A stretch of DNA of 64,000 nucleotides from Megamerina dolium (Eukaryota; Arthropoda; Insecta; Diptera; Megamerinidae), in the NCBI GenBank assembly GCA_963854835.1, contig OY978525.1, positions 5,351,501 through 5,415,500 on the forward strand, given 5' to 3'. This document shows, one piece after another, positions 12,112-25,181 of the stretch (its first letter is position 1; each line of letters begins with the position of its first letter). A program made the translations under genes and the position numbers. The notes under the pieces were generated by a model. That model worked only from the letters and a program-made list of their open reading frames with translations, did no database searches and was not told where the DNA came from.

Positions 12112-12203
12112 GATAATGATGATGATGATGATGATGATGGTGATGATGTGATGATGATGATGGTAATGATATGATGATGATGATTATGATAATGATGATG
12201 ATA
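12112..12203. repeat. Imperfect (GAT)n microsatellite
   Basis: GATGATGATGATGATGAT runs are interrupted by GGT, GTGAT and AAT variants over about 90 bp. Confidence 0.95.
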
Positions 12204-13270
12204 GTTATAGAAAAATACATCTACAGATATTTGTCTCTATTTTTATATCTTCAAGATTCTATTTTTATATAATTTCTTCCAAACTTGATTCTTGATGCCA
12301 TTTGGGTGCGATTTTCTAATAACAAAAATAATTGTCATAATAATGTTATATTATACATGCACATAATAAGTAATAATAGAACTCCATATGTCAGAAGGCT
12401 ATGACAATAGCTAAGAAATCGTGACAAGCACCAGACTTGTACTTAAGATAAGTGAATTGCACGACTTAATAGTAACATAAATTATTGAGTGAATGGTTGA
12501 TTTATGCTGTACAGTGGGTGCAAAATGATAGTTATGCATATTTTTGGAGCATGAGCATTTACATTATTTGCATTTAGATCTTTACATAATTCGCGCTTAG
12601 GAGGAAGAAACAGCAAGTACATATTTTTCTAATTTCTTTCTGTGATATCTCTTGAAATAATTATCTCGGCTGTAAATCGAAATTGTGACAGACAAACATT
12701 ATATGGACAAGAAAATCAAGACAAATCATTAAAAAGAAGACACAAAACCAAAAAGTAACATAGACAATAACTACTCGTAGATAAAAATTCAGACAAAAAT
12801 TAAAATAAAATTTTGTATCAAAAAATTCCTTTACACAGAAGATCATGATTTCACATACAAATTATGGAGTCATATCCCCAAATAATAACTAGCATTTTTT
12901 TTATAATTCTTTTGCAACCAAATAACATATTTCAAGTTAGACTTTGACTGGTGTGTGGATATTATGAAACAACAACCCTCTAAAATTCCGAGAACCGCCC
13001 AAAATGCATACCTGAAATTATGATTAGATTATGTTTATGATTTTTCCGAATCAAATACACCCCGTTTCGTTATATTGCGCCTCAACTTTTCAAACCTTCT
13101 TATTTGTCTTCAAAACTATTCGGAATTGGGAATTGGACCATACAGTTTTCCAATAAAATGTAGCCCAAGAAAAAAAAAAAGGTTTTTTGAGCATTTGAAG
13201 AGTGAATTCTTCAATTCAAAAGAAAAATCGTACGCACGATTTTGGACCTATTTGCGTTGGTGGTGAGTAT
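12204..13270. other. AT-rich noncoding spacer
   Basis: No gene or repeat family member was recognised. The 63-codon open frame at 13075-13263 shows no known motif. Confidence 0.45.
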
Positions 13271-13274
13271 TGAA

Positions 13275-13541
13275 TAAGGTACAACCATGAGTTGTATGAG
13301 CTGTATGCCGACACGGATATAGTAAAGCACATTAAAATTTAGCGGTTTCGCTGGCTAGACCTAACTAGACCTAACTTGCAGTGGAAATATCAAGTGCTGA
13401 AGAACTTCTCATCGCTTGGAATTTCTAACTGGCGCCAACTAGCGAAGGAAAGAGCTGGCTGGCGAAAAATGCTTGATTCGGCCTAAATCGACTTTCAGTT
13501 GTAATAGCCACAAGAAGCCAAGAAGAAGAAGAAGAAGTTTG
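13275..13541 (+). pseudogene. Non-LTR retrotransposon 3' end, internally deleted
   Basis: One frame reads YNHELYELYADTDIVKHIKI and then RFRWL, a block known from LINE C-termini (consensus NHELYxLYxDxDVVxxIKxxRLRWLGH). After a gap, another frame reads LGISNWRQLAKERAGWRKML, the last conserved block. It ends in (AAG)n at about 13520-13541. The zinc-knuckle and linker region expected between them is missing. It is dead and 5' truncated. Confidence 0.75.
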
Positions 13542-15436
13542 AGCATTACAATGCTATAAAAACTCACATTAATTGTATTTTGTTGTAAAATATCCCAAAA
13601 AATTTTATTTTTTCTTACGATTAATCAAAATCCAATCTCATATTTCGGAAATGGTTGGAAATTTACTATTAATTTCTTCAGACAATATGTAGCCCACAAT
13701 AAAAGAAAAGTCCTCTATAAAATCCTTGACAAAAAAATCGACTCTTTTGTGCACATTGAATCGCTTTACTTGCATAGACATTCGTATGAGAATGCCGAAT
13801 TTAATTAATTTTTATTTTCTTAACTTCCTGGCTATCCTGATAAAGAATTTTTAATAATGATACTGTTAGTAATGAAGTGTCACATTTATCGACTTAAATT
13901 TAAATTTCTTACTACTGTATAATATGGAATTAGTGGGTGTCCTACATAAATCTTGCATATAACATATTTACAATATATCCACCAAGGTGCAAGGTAAAAA
14001 AATGCAATAAATGAAATAAAAAAAAAATGTAAAAAATATATTTGAGAAAAAAATCAAAGCAAATACGTTAAACCTAATTCATTGGTCAGTGATTGATGGC
14101 GACTATCTAAAATTAGAACGTATGGTGATACAGTAGCGTATACGAAAATTTTTTTTTTAACTTTTGCTATACCATATCTAATAGAAGTGGTCAGTAATTG
14201 ACATAGCATTATAATGTAACCAAAACTGTTTAGTATGCTACATCACAAAAAGTTTTAAGCTTCATTGATATTTAATACTATTTATCTTCATATAAAAGAA
14301 TTTATTAATTTTAATTCGCTTCCCAATAAATTGTATCACAACATAAAGCAACACAAAACAACAACTGTATTGCATAGCATTATAAATAATAAATATTATT
14401 TGCAATTTTTTGAATTTTTGCCAAACAACAATAATGTGTATCAATATACTCAATATAATCATATTAGTAATGGTGCTTAATTTAGAGCTTTGACCCTCGA
14501 TTTCCGTATTGAACAGCATATCGATATAATAAGTGACAAAAATACAATAAAATAATGAATGACTGTATTAAAGTATTAAAATAATACAAATATTATTAGC
14601 ACGTTTTCTTTAGCATCTAAATGAATGTATAAATATGATAACTATTCGAGCCATAGAAATTGGTTACCTCTATTAACAGAGAAACAATTTAATAAATCAT
14701 AGGCATTTGTTTAATATTTTTTATTTAGATGCCTAGTGATATTTGTAACGACCGTAACACTATAAATTGGGCTGACAACATCAAATCAAGCATTCAAGCA
14801 TATTCAATATTTCGCCGAAAAATTTAGTACTACTTTAGTACTATAAATCAATTATAATCAATCAAATTTGTATCACATTTAAATATTTGTCTTAGTTTTT
14901 CTTCATATTTTATGTGAAGAAAGGTCGCGTCCATACTCTGAGAATGCCCCTATATGTGTATGTAAATATTGTAATTTATGACTCCCAAGCAAAGTCATCA
15001 TAAATAGAACCAGTATTACTGCAGCACTACCTTGAAGTAGTTTAATTCAATGACTTACAATTATAATTTTAACCAGAAATAACATAGACACGCTCATATC
15101 TACACAGAATCCATAAAGATATTTTAATCAAATACCAACAATAATAAATATAATCATATAATTACAAAGCAATTACATGGAGTATATGTAAATGAACATA
15201 TTAAGTAAGATAATTATAATGTAAATAACTATAATTTTCTATTTGGCGCACAAGTATCAATTTACACAAATACAGTGAATATTTTGCTAAAATGAACAAT
15301 TGTTGTTTATAAATATTGTTTATAAAAAAAATTGAAATAAATTAAATTTCTTAGCATTAGAATTGATTTTATTATCTATAGTAAATTAAAACTTATTTCG
15401 CATTTTAATTTACAGTGGTAATGCATCAAAAATTTC
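13542..15436. other. AT-rich noncoding spacer
   Basis: No supported gene was seen. There are overlapping open frames on both strands at about 14262-14519, but their amino-acid make-up simply reflects AT-rich DNA (Asn, Ile, Lys, Tyr) and no motif is seen. Confidence 0.5.
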
Positions 15437-15620
15437 CCATGGAAAAACTTCTAAAAGAACTCTATGACAAAGCTCAGAAAAAGTTATGTCACAATGGTTC
15501 TGCCGTTCGGAACCGGCTAAAATAAGTAGGTCCCTTCTAATACTGTCCAATATTGAACACGCACAACAGTAATGGAAGAGAAGCTCGGTCAAAGAGTCCT
15601 TCACGGCTTATATAAAAAAA
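15437..15620 (+). mobile_element. tRNA-derived SINE, 5'-truncated (copy 2)
   Basis: It starts inside the body at CCCATGGAAAAACTTCTAAA and keeps GTTCTGCCGTTCGGAACCGG, TAGGTCCCTTCTAATACTGT, GGAAGAGAAGCTCGG and a CTTATATAAAAA end. The tRNA-like head is missing. Confidence 0.85.
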
Positions 15621-15900
15621 AAAATGATTCAAAAATAAATATCTTCATTAAGTAATTCAAGTTTTCCAATAGTAAAAATTTACTAGGAAGCTTATAAAAA
15701 GGTCTATAGCAAAGCTCTGAAAAACTGTGAATATTTTGCCTTTCAGAATCGCCTAGGTATTACAGTCAAAATCTCAAAATAATTCAAACCGAATCAATGA
15801 GGGGTTCAAAAGAAACAATACAATTCATAAATTGTTTTAAAAATATATAGGAAATTTTGTTGAGTCATAATTATTAAATAATAAATACTAATCCAATAAT

Positions 15901-16080
15901 AAATAATAATAAATAAATTGTTTCTAAACAGATCAAGCTTTGAGCGTTGGACAAATTACTTCGTATTTCTATAAAAATTATTCATTTTAATTTTTTAATA
16001 ACAAATACCAATACAGTACTAAATAATAATAAATAATTTGTTTCTAAACAGATCAAACTTTGAGCGTTGGCCAAATTACT
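15901..16080. repeat. 120-bp tandem duplication (about 1.5 units)
   Basis: AAATAATAATAAATAA, then TTGTTTCTAAACAGATCAA and CTTTGAGCGTTGG, occurs with TTTCTAAACA at 15921 and again at 16041. The units differ by a few substitutions. No coding content was seen. Confidence 0.8.
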
Positions 16081-17189
16081 TTTAATATTATTCAAAAATT
16101 TTTCTAATTAAGGAATAAATCAATTGGTTTTTTGAGGCACATTACACACGCATGTATTATACGTCGAAGTTATAGATATTTTCACTGTACCTGCTGTACA
16201 CATATAATTTCTACATTCGTTATACATCATCGATTTTTATCTCACCATTAGGCAATTTCTATACAGGAAATATTTGTAAAACAATCAGGCGATGTGTGAA
16301 CTTGTGCTCAAATAGAGTAATTATTGCTTTCCAGTATTTTATCATATTTACACCTTCCAGTTAATAATTTAAGTTATTGAAAATAAGCAAACAATTGCGG
16401 ATACTAATGAACCAATTGCATTACTAAGAGAATAATTCTAACTATAATCAATGAAAGAACAACTTTTCCACAAATTGGCACCTAAAACACGTTATTCCCA
16501 GAATAGCATTATTTTTAGTGGTTTACTTTTTGCTAAAATATGTTTATATAATCAAAATTCGTCTTATACCTTCAAAATCCAAAAGAAGAATGATAAATAG
16601 GAATATGAAGCGAATACAATTTTTTTTTTAGAATTCATAAATAAAACTTGAAATAAAACTAAAAACAATTCTGTGTATTTCAGTCAATTTGTCAATTATG
16701 CAAACCGCGTGAATTACATTTAGGGAGCTCACAATGTCTCATAATTTTGCATCATCTCATTTGTAAAATTGTACTAAAGTTTAATAAATGAATGAATTAT
16801 GAAATGGATTTTATAAAAAAAGCAAATTACCACAATGTAAATTTATTAGCGCATTTATATGATACTTCATACCAATTTGATTGAATTCAGTTTAATTTAA
16901 ACTACTCATCTATAAGAAATTTCAAACCACTTTCAAAAATATCCAAAAAATGTCAGATATTGGGACTCAATGTGTTTTATAAATGCGTCTTATAAACGTT
17001 TAAAATATTATACTATATTTCCGGCTTATTTTAAATATTATGTATTGAAATAATACGCATAATTAAGAGAATACTATGTCCACATGCAGCATATTTTCGT
17101 TCAACTGAAAATTATGACAGATGACTATGAGACCTTTGTTAAATATTCATAATTCATATTTATAATACAAAAGGTAGATTAAAATTTCA
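16081..17189. other. AT-rich noncoding spacer
   Basis: No coding frame, RNA gene or known repeat was recognised. Confidence 0.5.
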
Positions 17190-17625
17190 CCAACGGAGGT
17201 GAGCGTTGCATCCCAGTAAAAGAGCACATTAAACGCTCACAAACGTTCCGAAACCCCTCCGAAAAGAACGTCTTTTTCTACTAAACTGATCGATCAGAAA
17301 GAGCTCAAAAAGCTTCCGAAAGAGAGTCTTTTCTGAGCGTTTATTGTGCTATAAAAGAGCTCTAAAAGAAAGAGTCTTTCCTGAGCCATAAAATGTAAAG
17401 CTTTTGAGGGCTTTAAAAGCTATCTCACTGATCATGTTTGTGCTTTTGTGTTGGATGGTCGTCTGAGACGCATGCTTACGCAGAGAGTGTTCAGGGAACT
17501 ATGCTTTTTAAGACACTTTTTAGAGTCGCTCAAAAATCATTTTAAGGAGCGCTTTGAAAAAGCTCTTTATTTTCACACTTTAAAGACTCTTTCTTATGAG
17601 CGCTCATGTTCTGGTTCTTTGCGAT
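17190..17625. repeat. Composition island rich in AGAGCTC / GAGCG words
   Basis: GC content rises above the surroundings and short related words recur in both orientations. Examples are GTGAGCGTT with AACGCTCAC at 17202-17242, AAGAGCTC at about 17301 and 17357, TTTCTGAGCGTTT at about 17331, GGAGCGCTTTG at about 17547, and ATGAGCGCTCATG at about 17597. The pattern suggests a foldback or MITE-like element with internal inverted repeats. No transposase or target duplication was identified. The 71-codon frame at 17448-17660 has no recognised domain. Confidence 0.4.
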
Positions 17626-18660
17626 ATAATTGGCATATGGAAATTTTACATATGTCTTTATGAGATCTTGTGAATCACCTAATTGAAATTAAGATAATCA
17701 ACAAAAAATATCTAGTAATACATTTTTTGTGGTTCATTTTTATTTAACCACATTTTTTATTGTGGTTGCTGTTGTTGATTTTTTATGTTGTAAAAATTTC
17801 TCTCACTTTTGTTATTGTTATTGTAGATACAATACAAGTAAAATATAACGTTTAAAATTTATTGCAATCATCGCGAATGTGACTGCATTGTGAGTGCAAA
17901 AAAAAAAAAAAACATAAACAACCGGAATAGCAATAATAAATGTTGTGACAATTAAAAGTCAGACAATGGTTTTTTTTCGGCAACTTTATCAATAGTTTCA
18001 TAAGTTTGCAAAACATTGAATTGTCATTACTGTCTGGTATGCATTAAAATTGAGTCATTTAGCAAACTTGTTGGAGAGTTGTTTTTTTTTTGTTTATATT
18101 ACAGCCTATTAAAATCATTGGCTGTATGTGGATTATGGATTATAATTTCTAGGTCAATGTATATAGTATAATGTCTAACAAAGTTTTGGTTATCGCATGC
18201 ATGCGCACATTCCGTACAATGCTTAATTGACTGCAATAGTAAGAAGTAGTAAGAGTAATTTTTTTACACATGAAATCTAAATATAAAGAATAATTTTCAG
18301 TTGTAAATTATAGATAAATTTTAATACTAAAGATTGGCTTTAGATTGAACATGATTGATTACATTTTAAAATCTTTCAAATACCCACTAATTCAAGGCGA
18401 AACTTTCAATAGAGTAGTCAGTATAATTCATATATGTATAACTATTTCAACGCTTTCAATACAAATTTATATATGACGGGAAACACACCAAGGATTGAAT
18501 TGCACCACATAATAAAACAACATGCACTGAAATAAAAGCATATAAGTACCAAGCGGGGACTATCTGTACGTTGCTTACAAAGTAATGTATGAATTCATAC
18601 AGTCTTTGGTCGTGAGTTTTGAAGCAATCTCTCTATAGTTTACATATATTAAGTACTTTC
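17626..18660. other. AT-rich noncoding spacer
   Basis: No gene or repeat copy was recognised. Poly-A and poly-T runs occur near 17900, 17970 and 18085. Confidence 0.5.
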
Positions 18661-18669
18661 GTTCGCCGT

Positions 18670-18790
18670 TTACATGAGGAAGCCCCGTACAAAGCATTTC
18701 CGTATTATGATGAGTTAAATGGACCTTGGTCGACCACGTGGTCGAGTGCTTCCGGTACGTAGACCATTCCATTCTTGGGAAGCTGATGGG
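18670..18790 (+). repeat. Dispersed palindrome-core repeat, copy B
   Basis: The blocks GTACAAAGCATTTCCGTATT, AAATGGACCTTGG, the exact 16-bp palindrome TCGACCACGTGGTCGA (18730-18745), GTGCTTCCGG, ACGTAGACC and CATTCTTGGGAAGC occur in the order seen at 28.4 kb. Confidence 0.85.
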
Positions 18791-18829
18791 AATGTGAGTC
18801 ACCTGCTTGATGCTGTGAGCATTAGTACG

Positions 18830-19135
18830 CACATGACGGCACTAAATTCATTACTCCAATGCGCATTGGAAGCGGCCATCGATGGTCATGCACATAACAT
18901 CGTCCTGGGTGGTCGTCCATCGCCAATCGCGGACTGCTAGCATCAGCTTCCTAGATCTGCTAGAGCCACTTTGGTACAATTAAGGTCGAGTGCAGCACCT
19001 ATCTGAATTGCTATATGCACGGTGCCAAAGCAATGCTCGCACGACACCCGTCATCTTTTCACCTGCCCCAAGCGGCATATCAGACTGGTTCCTTCCGCAC
19101 TTTGAACGAACTCCGTGAAAGCTACTGTTTTTGCA
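18830..19135 (+). pseudogene. Jockey-clade LINE, C-terminal end remnant
   Basis: From about 18949 the frame reads LPRSARATLVQLRSSAAP and then SHDTRHLFTCP, followed by a stop and TNSVKA. This is the characteristic tail of Jockey-type LINE polyproteins (LPRxxRxTLxQLRSG ... HDTxHLFxCPxxP ... LWxNPVEVA). The cysteine-rich block is decayed and stops interrupt the frame. Upstream sequence from 18830 may belong to the same element but is too decayed to place. It is directly followed by a SINE tail fragment. Confidence 0.75.
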
Positions 19136-19188
19136 TATCTATTCGTGATATGCAATCTTTTTCTCTTACAACAACAACAACAACAACT

Positions 19189-19290
19189 ATCCAAAATTTA
19201 ACACGCACAACAAAACTGAAAGAGAAGCTCAGCCAAAGAGGACCTTCGGTGCCTATAAGTGTCACATATTTATTTATTTTTTATTTTTTA
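19189..19290 (+). mobile_element. tRNA-derived SINE, 3' end only (copy 3)
   Basis: CCAAAATTTAACACGCACAA, GAGAAGCTCAGCCAAAGAGG and a CACATATTTATTTATTTTT end match the tail of the + strand SINE copies. It is preceded by (CAA)n at about 19171-19187. Confidence 0.75.
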
Positions 19291-22029
19291 TTCATTATAA
19301 TAGCGAATAATTGCTAGAGAAAAGGTAGAGGCTACTGCTTAACTTCCAACGCAAAGTATCAAATGAACACCTGCTAATAATTTCATTTGCAATGAAAGTA
19401 CGAATATAAATATATAGCAATATTAAGAAGTTATTTTAGATTTACATGATTTACATCATTGCAATGATGCATTACGGACGCCTTACGTTTTCATTAGTTT
19501 CTACCTAATTACAAGGCGCGTCACACCTTCAGTAATCTAAAAACCATCAATACGGACTTATACGTAGTATACTTGAAATTACGACGAACATCAATATTTT
19601 ACCAATTTCAGTGCAGTCCCCTTCTTGGGGATGTTGTGCCCAACAAGATGTTGAGGATTTTTTTTCACATTTCACAAGAGCTTAGTAATTTCTGCATATG
19701 GTCTTTCAACAAAATGCTGCCCAAGTCAAAATAAAATGTTCATCTGAATATTGCAATACCACAAAACCGTATATTATTCGTATTTTGGGGTCAAATGTCA
19801 TAATGAAAATTAGTTTTTGTCCAATTTCTCAAGATCAATACCAAATAGCATATGTTGGAAATTATTGAAATATATACAACGTGTAGCGCAAGATATAAGA
19901 AAGAAGTCGTTTGAAAAAAAACATGTTGTTCATACAACCAATCATATATTACAAGGCCATGACATGGTGCCTTTTATGCATGAACTAATGCATTACGTAT
20001 TACTATTCCTTTTGGGCACTTACATTCATATCCACATACATTCACATACACACACACACACACCAACATTTCATGTAAACAAATGAATTCAGATCCACTT
20101 GTATGCATACTTAAATACTATATATCCTGTATATTTACACTAAACATATTTCTCTCTGCAACGCACATAGGACTCATACTAGTAACTGACGCATATTTCC
20201 TATTGCATTGAGCAAATCTCCGCAGGCAAATAATATTTATTTTTTTTTCACATCAAATGGCATTTTATGATGATGCGTTTTGGTACTGCATATTGTTCAT
20301 TTATAGAGGTTTTTTTTCTTCTCAGAATGTCAATAAACAGGAATCATCAACATGTGCTATACTACTCGTATATGTAAGAATGGATATACACACATCCATA
20401 CGTTCATATGACAATGTTGCAATATGTATTGCAACAACCATTTAATTGCTGAACTTTGACTGCATGTTCACTGAACTGTATATGCATTATAATATGGATG
20501 TGTGGTATACATATGTATAGTGTATATATGACTGGGTAGACCAATAGAACATACATACATATATGTATGTGCAAAGTGCTATAATTCTTATTAATACACG
20601 GTAACGTAGTACATCAATGAAATGTTTATGATCATCTTGCTCAGCAAATAATCAAACACGTGATTTCACTAAGTCGAATACACAGTAAGAGTTGTTGTTG
20701 TTGAAGTAGTATTTGAAATTGCCATTGATTGTGCGTATGTATATAGTTTTAATCAGATTTATGGCAAAATAGCAATCCAGCAATTAATCTGAAGAGAGAG
20801 TGGATTCATTTTTTATTTTTATTATTATTAGAAATAAATATTAATGGCTGGGTTTTATGGAAAATTATATAAAAAAAAAAACATAAAATAAGTTGTATTT
20901 CTTATGTGTTTACAAAAGTAAAATATATATATTAAGCAAATGTTAAAAAAATCAAATGACCGGTTCATATGAAATCTCATTACACCTGTTCATATACGTA
21001 AGTACTAAAAATCTTGAAGGTCTGTAAAATAATTCATATATTATATTGGTATATTAGCTAATTGATAGGAGTATCCGTTTTCATACCTATAAAAAGGTAT
21101 ACTCTACTCGTAATATATGCAAATATAAGTTGAACATTTTCCATTCTAATACGACTACATTAGCATTTATAAATAATTACAATTGCGATCTCTTTGATTA
21201 ATACTTATTTGCAGGTAATTGAATATATTATATATACTCACACCATACATATATTGGTATTAAATAATTCATTAATAAATTAATTACTTATGGCATTCTT
21301 ATCTATACAGTTTGCTCATACAAATACATTTTCACATGCAATGTTCATTATACAATACATACAATAATTTTAAAATGTAAGTACATAGAAATATTTTGTT
21401 TCTTATTAACTTTTAATTGTTACACAACAATTGTAAATAAATTAAATATATGAGAATTGTATGGACGAAATGAAAAATATGTAAATATTTAATAATTAAA
21501 GATTGATGAGCATTATGAATGCAACGGAAATATACTACTTAAGTAGTGTTAACAAATTTAATATTGTTTTTTTAATAACAAATATTTAGCATAGATGTGC
21601 TTTTAAATACCTTCCACTATTTTACTACTGTTAATATTTTGTTTTTTTTTTTTGCTTAAAATTTGCTATAATTGTATATATGAACGTGTGTATGCAATAT
21701 TTCATATACACTAACCATTCTAAGGTTTAAGCTTTTGGGACAATGTTAAAGAGACAACGGCTTAACAGATACATTTTGTGCTAATGTTAATGTTAATGTT
21801 AACTAACAGTGCTGAATAATCTCGCTATACGGCCTAGATATGACTGTTCTTTTTGCACATACATATATGGGCTCTTATAACGAATATTCTCGTGCAAACG
21901 CTTCATAACGCCTTGATAATATAGTTTACTGACCGTTTGACCATCGCGTAACAGTAACCACATAGTGACAGTCGAAGAAAATAATACTATACTTCAATAT
22001 GTTACAGAATGTATTATGTCTGACGTTTG
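19291..22029. other. AT-rich noncoding spacer with (CA)n
   Basis: It contains a short (CA)n at about 20036-20064 and TACATATGTATG-type runs near 20505-20572. No exon or RNA gene was recognised. Confidence 0.5.
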
Positions 22030-23125
22030 ATATTGATAAACAAGATTGCCTTTGAAGATTTTGAAAACCACGTTTCGCATTCTATGATTAATACTGGGTT
22101 ATCGATTTCGTTGTCCAAACAGCACTGTCATCCGAGGCATCATATGTTTATTGTTGAAGGCTTGCCATCTTACAATATAGATCGTTTAACAATCGCTCAA
22201 TAAATTAAAATTGTAAAAACTTTCTACAAAAATAGTAATTCCGCAGATTATGGTTGACATGATCGTCCATCTGAGCGTACAATTGGCAAGACAGTCAGAA
22301 AGTTCGAAGAAACTGGATCTGTTAGAGATTTTTTAATACCAATATTGCTGCTGTAAGGGAAAGTGTCGAAGACAATCCGAATTTGCCCATTCCACGGCGC
22401 GCACAGCATTTGGGTCTTTCTTACGACACGCTTTGGCGTCTTTTGCTTCGGTACTTACATTTCTATTCTTCTTAAAATCCAGTTAACTCAAGAACTGAAA
22501 CCGGCTGATTATAGTATACGTAGAACATACACTTGAATGCTTGAACAAGATCCTTTGAATGACGATTTTTGGCATCAAATTTTCTTTAGCGATGAGGCTG
22601 ACTTTTCACTCTGTGGGTATGTTAATAAACAGAATTGACGAATCTGGGCCATTTGGTGTGGAGTGTGATTTCCCGGACTCTTTCAAAAATGACAAAGGTG
22701 TGACTCAAACTGTCAATTCTCAACACTATAGCCAAATAGTTAGCGATTCTTTTTGGAGGATAAAATTTAAGATATGGAACTAGAGTAGATGTGGTTACAA
22801 CAGTGACAGTGCCACGAGCCATAAAACACGACCCGTTTTAGCTTTATTGCGAGAGAAATTTCCAGGACATGTAATTTCTCGTTTCGGCAATGTGAATTGG
22901 CTACCAAGATCGTGCGATTTATCACCGTTGGCCTTTTTTTTGTGGGGCTATGCAAAGGATCGTGTTTATGCGGATATAATCCTTAAACTCTTGAAGCTCT
23001 GAAATCAAACATCTGTCAAGTTATGGCCGATATGTGCCGAAGAGTATTAATTTGAGATACATTAATTTGACTCTTGTTGCATGAAAGATTTTAAAATGTT
23101 CTGAGCGTTTTTATAATAAGTTGAA
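22030..23125 (+). pseudogene. IS630/Tc1-mariner-type transposase, heavily decayed
   Basis: Scattered frames give conserved pieces in the right order. The helix-turn-helix region reads RTIGKTVRKFEETGSVRD (about 22274). The linker reads KIQLTQELKPADYS (about 22478). The first catalytic block reads DDFWHQIFFSDEADFSLCGY then VNKQN (about 22560), with the first Asp present. The C-terminal block at about 22850-23010 resembles REKFPGHVISRFGxVNW, FFLWGY and TLEALKSN. The expected middle block with the second Asp is lost, and at least six stops or frameshifts are present. Terminal repeats were not identified. Related sequences are common in ants and other insects. Confidence 0.75.
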
Positions 23126-23210
23126 AAAGGGTTAAAATTCATATCGGGGCGAAATATGTTGTTTGGTTACATATAGAAAAATTTCACGAAGAATATTTCT
23201 GTGGAATATT

Positions 23211-23303
23211 TTAACCTGTTAGCTCAGTCACAAAAGGGTCGTTTTGACCCCTATTTTGGAGAGACGGAATAAAATGGCATTTGGGATATCGCTAGGGGGT
23301 TAA
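23211..23303. mobile_element. 93-bp TTAA-flanked inverted-repeat element, piggyBac-like MITE candidate
   Basis: It begins TTAACCTGTTAGC (23211) and ends GCTAGGGGGTTAA (23303), whose reverse complement is TTAACCCCCTAGC. The 13-bp ends match at 11 positions, and TTAA is the target site of the piggyBac superfamily. An internal GGGTCGTTTTGACCC (15 bp) is itself a near-perfect palindrome. The assignment rests on these short features only. Confidence 0.4.
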
Positions 23304-25179
23304 AATGTTCTAGAAAATTATTTGCCGGAAAATTTCACTAAAGTTATACTCTGAAAGAACATAAAAGTCCATAGAAAATAAAAAAAACAAATGTGCAAAT
23401 ATGCAAATTTTTTATGAATTCTTTCAAAATTTGTTCATATATATAACTCTAACTCTTTTCGCGGTTGATTCTTTGGCACTTGGGATATTAGTATCGCAAT
23501 CATTACTATCATTAGAATATAAGTCACACATGATGACCACATGTGACTCTACTGCTGGCCCTACTGCTGCCTCTTCAAATTCTTCATGATTACATGTTGT
23601 AACTTAAAGGTCATCACATTGCTTTGGGGTTTTCAAAGTGGCTGGCTATATAAAATATATGTACTTTATGTGCGATTGAGGTACACGATATACTGGACAC
23701 CAGTATGCATGGTCTAGATCTTTCATCCTGTGTTGGAATCATTCCGCCCCCAGACTATATCTCTGAAATTGTGTCACAGTGTAATTTATTGATATTCAGA
23801 ATTCTCAAATATAAATACAGATTCATTCTGTTCGCTAACATTTTCGTCTTTAGCATCTGGCAAAATAAATTTACATAGGACTCAGTCCTGCTCATCACCA
23901 AGGTTGTATTTTTCCATAATTAAATATTTGATAATCCATCCTTCTGTTTAAAATTTGAAGATGGATATTGAAGAAGAAGAAAATGATATAATCCCCAGTG
24001 GAAAAAAGCATGTAATCAATCCACTAATACGATATATCATTGTGTGGCTCAGTTACATAGATCTAATGCGATTTTCGATATAGGCATCGTTCTATTTTCA
24101 TCAATATCTACAGCTTTACATAATGTACGCATCTGATCTGGTTATTTAGTACAATTGCAAACATATGTTGGGTATATAGCTGTGTACATTCATGAGCATA
24201 GTAAAATAATACTAATTGCATACTTATGCATTATACCATACTACAAATAGATATTAAATGGCATTGAATCATATCGACATAAATGGGTACATGTGCGTTT
24301 AAAAAGTAATGCATATTGTTCGCATTATTGTAATATTGACACCATAAGTACTCGTATGCTGACGTATATTGTTCGATATAATAGAATTTACTACAATACA
24401 ATGGTAAGATACTTAGTAGGATATTACATGTATTTTACATTATTTTGCATATATACGATAGTACATTCGAGTAAACAAACGCACACTAGTCATATAAGGC
24501 ACTATTCCAATTTTACACACATTAAACATAATCTCCTATGAAAAGCCTCCCAAACAAGAATTCAGTAAACATTTTTAAAGGGTGATTTATTAGACTGCTT
24601 TTGTGCTTTAAAATGAAATATAGCATATAGTCATTGATGAAATTCGACATGTAACATCGAATGAAATCATAAAATAAATCAAATACCCTTTATATGTGCA
24701 GTGAAAGTGTTCACTACTGGCACAGTATTTAGTACTGGCATATGTGTATCATCAGTTGGTGATATGTGATGTGATGTAATAAGTATAATGATGTGTAGTG
24801 ATGATGCGTTATGATGTGGTGTAGTAAATTCAATTTTATTATTATTTGAATTAATTACTAACTTATATTTGTATGTATGAAGAATTTATGAGTTAAATAT
24901 GTAATATGTGGATCCTAATAATTTAAATTGAATTTATTTTCTGTTCATTGATTTGATTTTGATTTGATTAGTAATAAATATCACATCATAAGAGATTATG
25001 TTTAACTTTTTAATTATTATTGTGATATTTTTTGTATTTCGGAAATATTGTGTTAAAATGATTGTGAAAATGATGGTCAAACTAGGGTTAACAGCCAGGA
25101 AGTATTTGCTGTACATTTGATGGTACTGAAAAGAAATCGGCTACTATCAACTGATCCCAGATACCCAAATTGGGACATC
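23304..25179. other. Mostly noncoding; short acidic frames of unknown origin
   Basis: A minus-strand frame at about 23420-23600 has an acidic run (NHEEFEEAAVGP, then DLYSNDSNDCDTN), and a + strand frame at 23960 reads MDIEEEENDIIPSG. Both resemble the acidic N-termini seen in piggyBac-like transposases, but this is only compositional. GATG-rich low-complexity sequence lies near 24760-24820. Nothing else was recognised. Confidence 0.3.
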
Positions 25180-25181
25180 TA

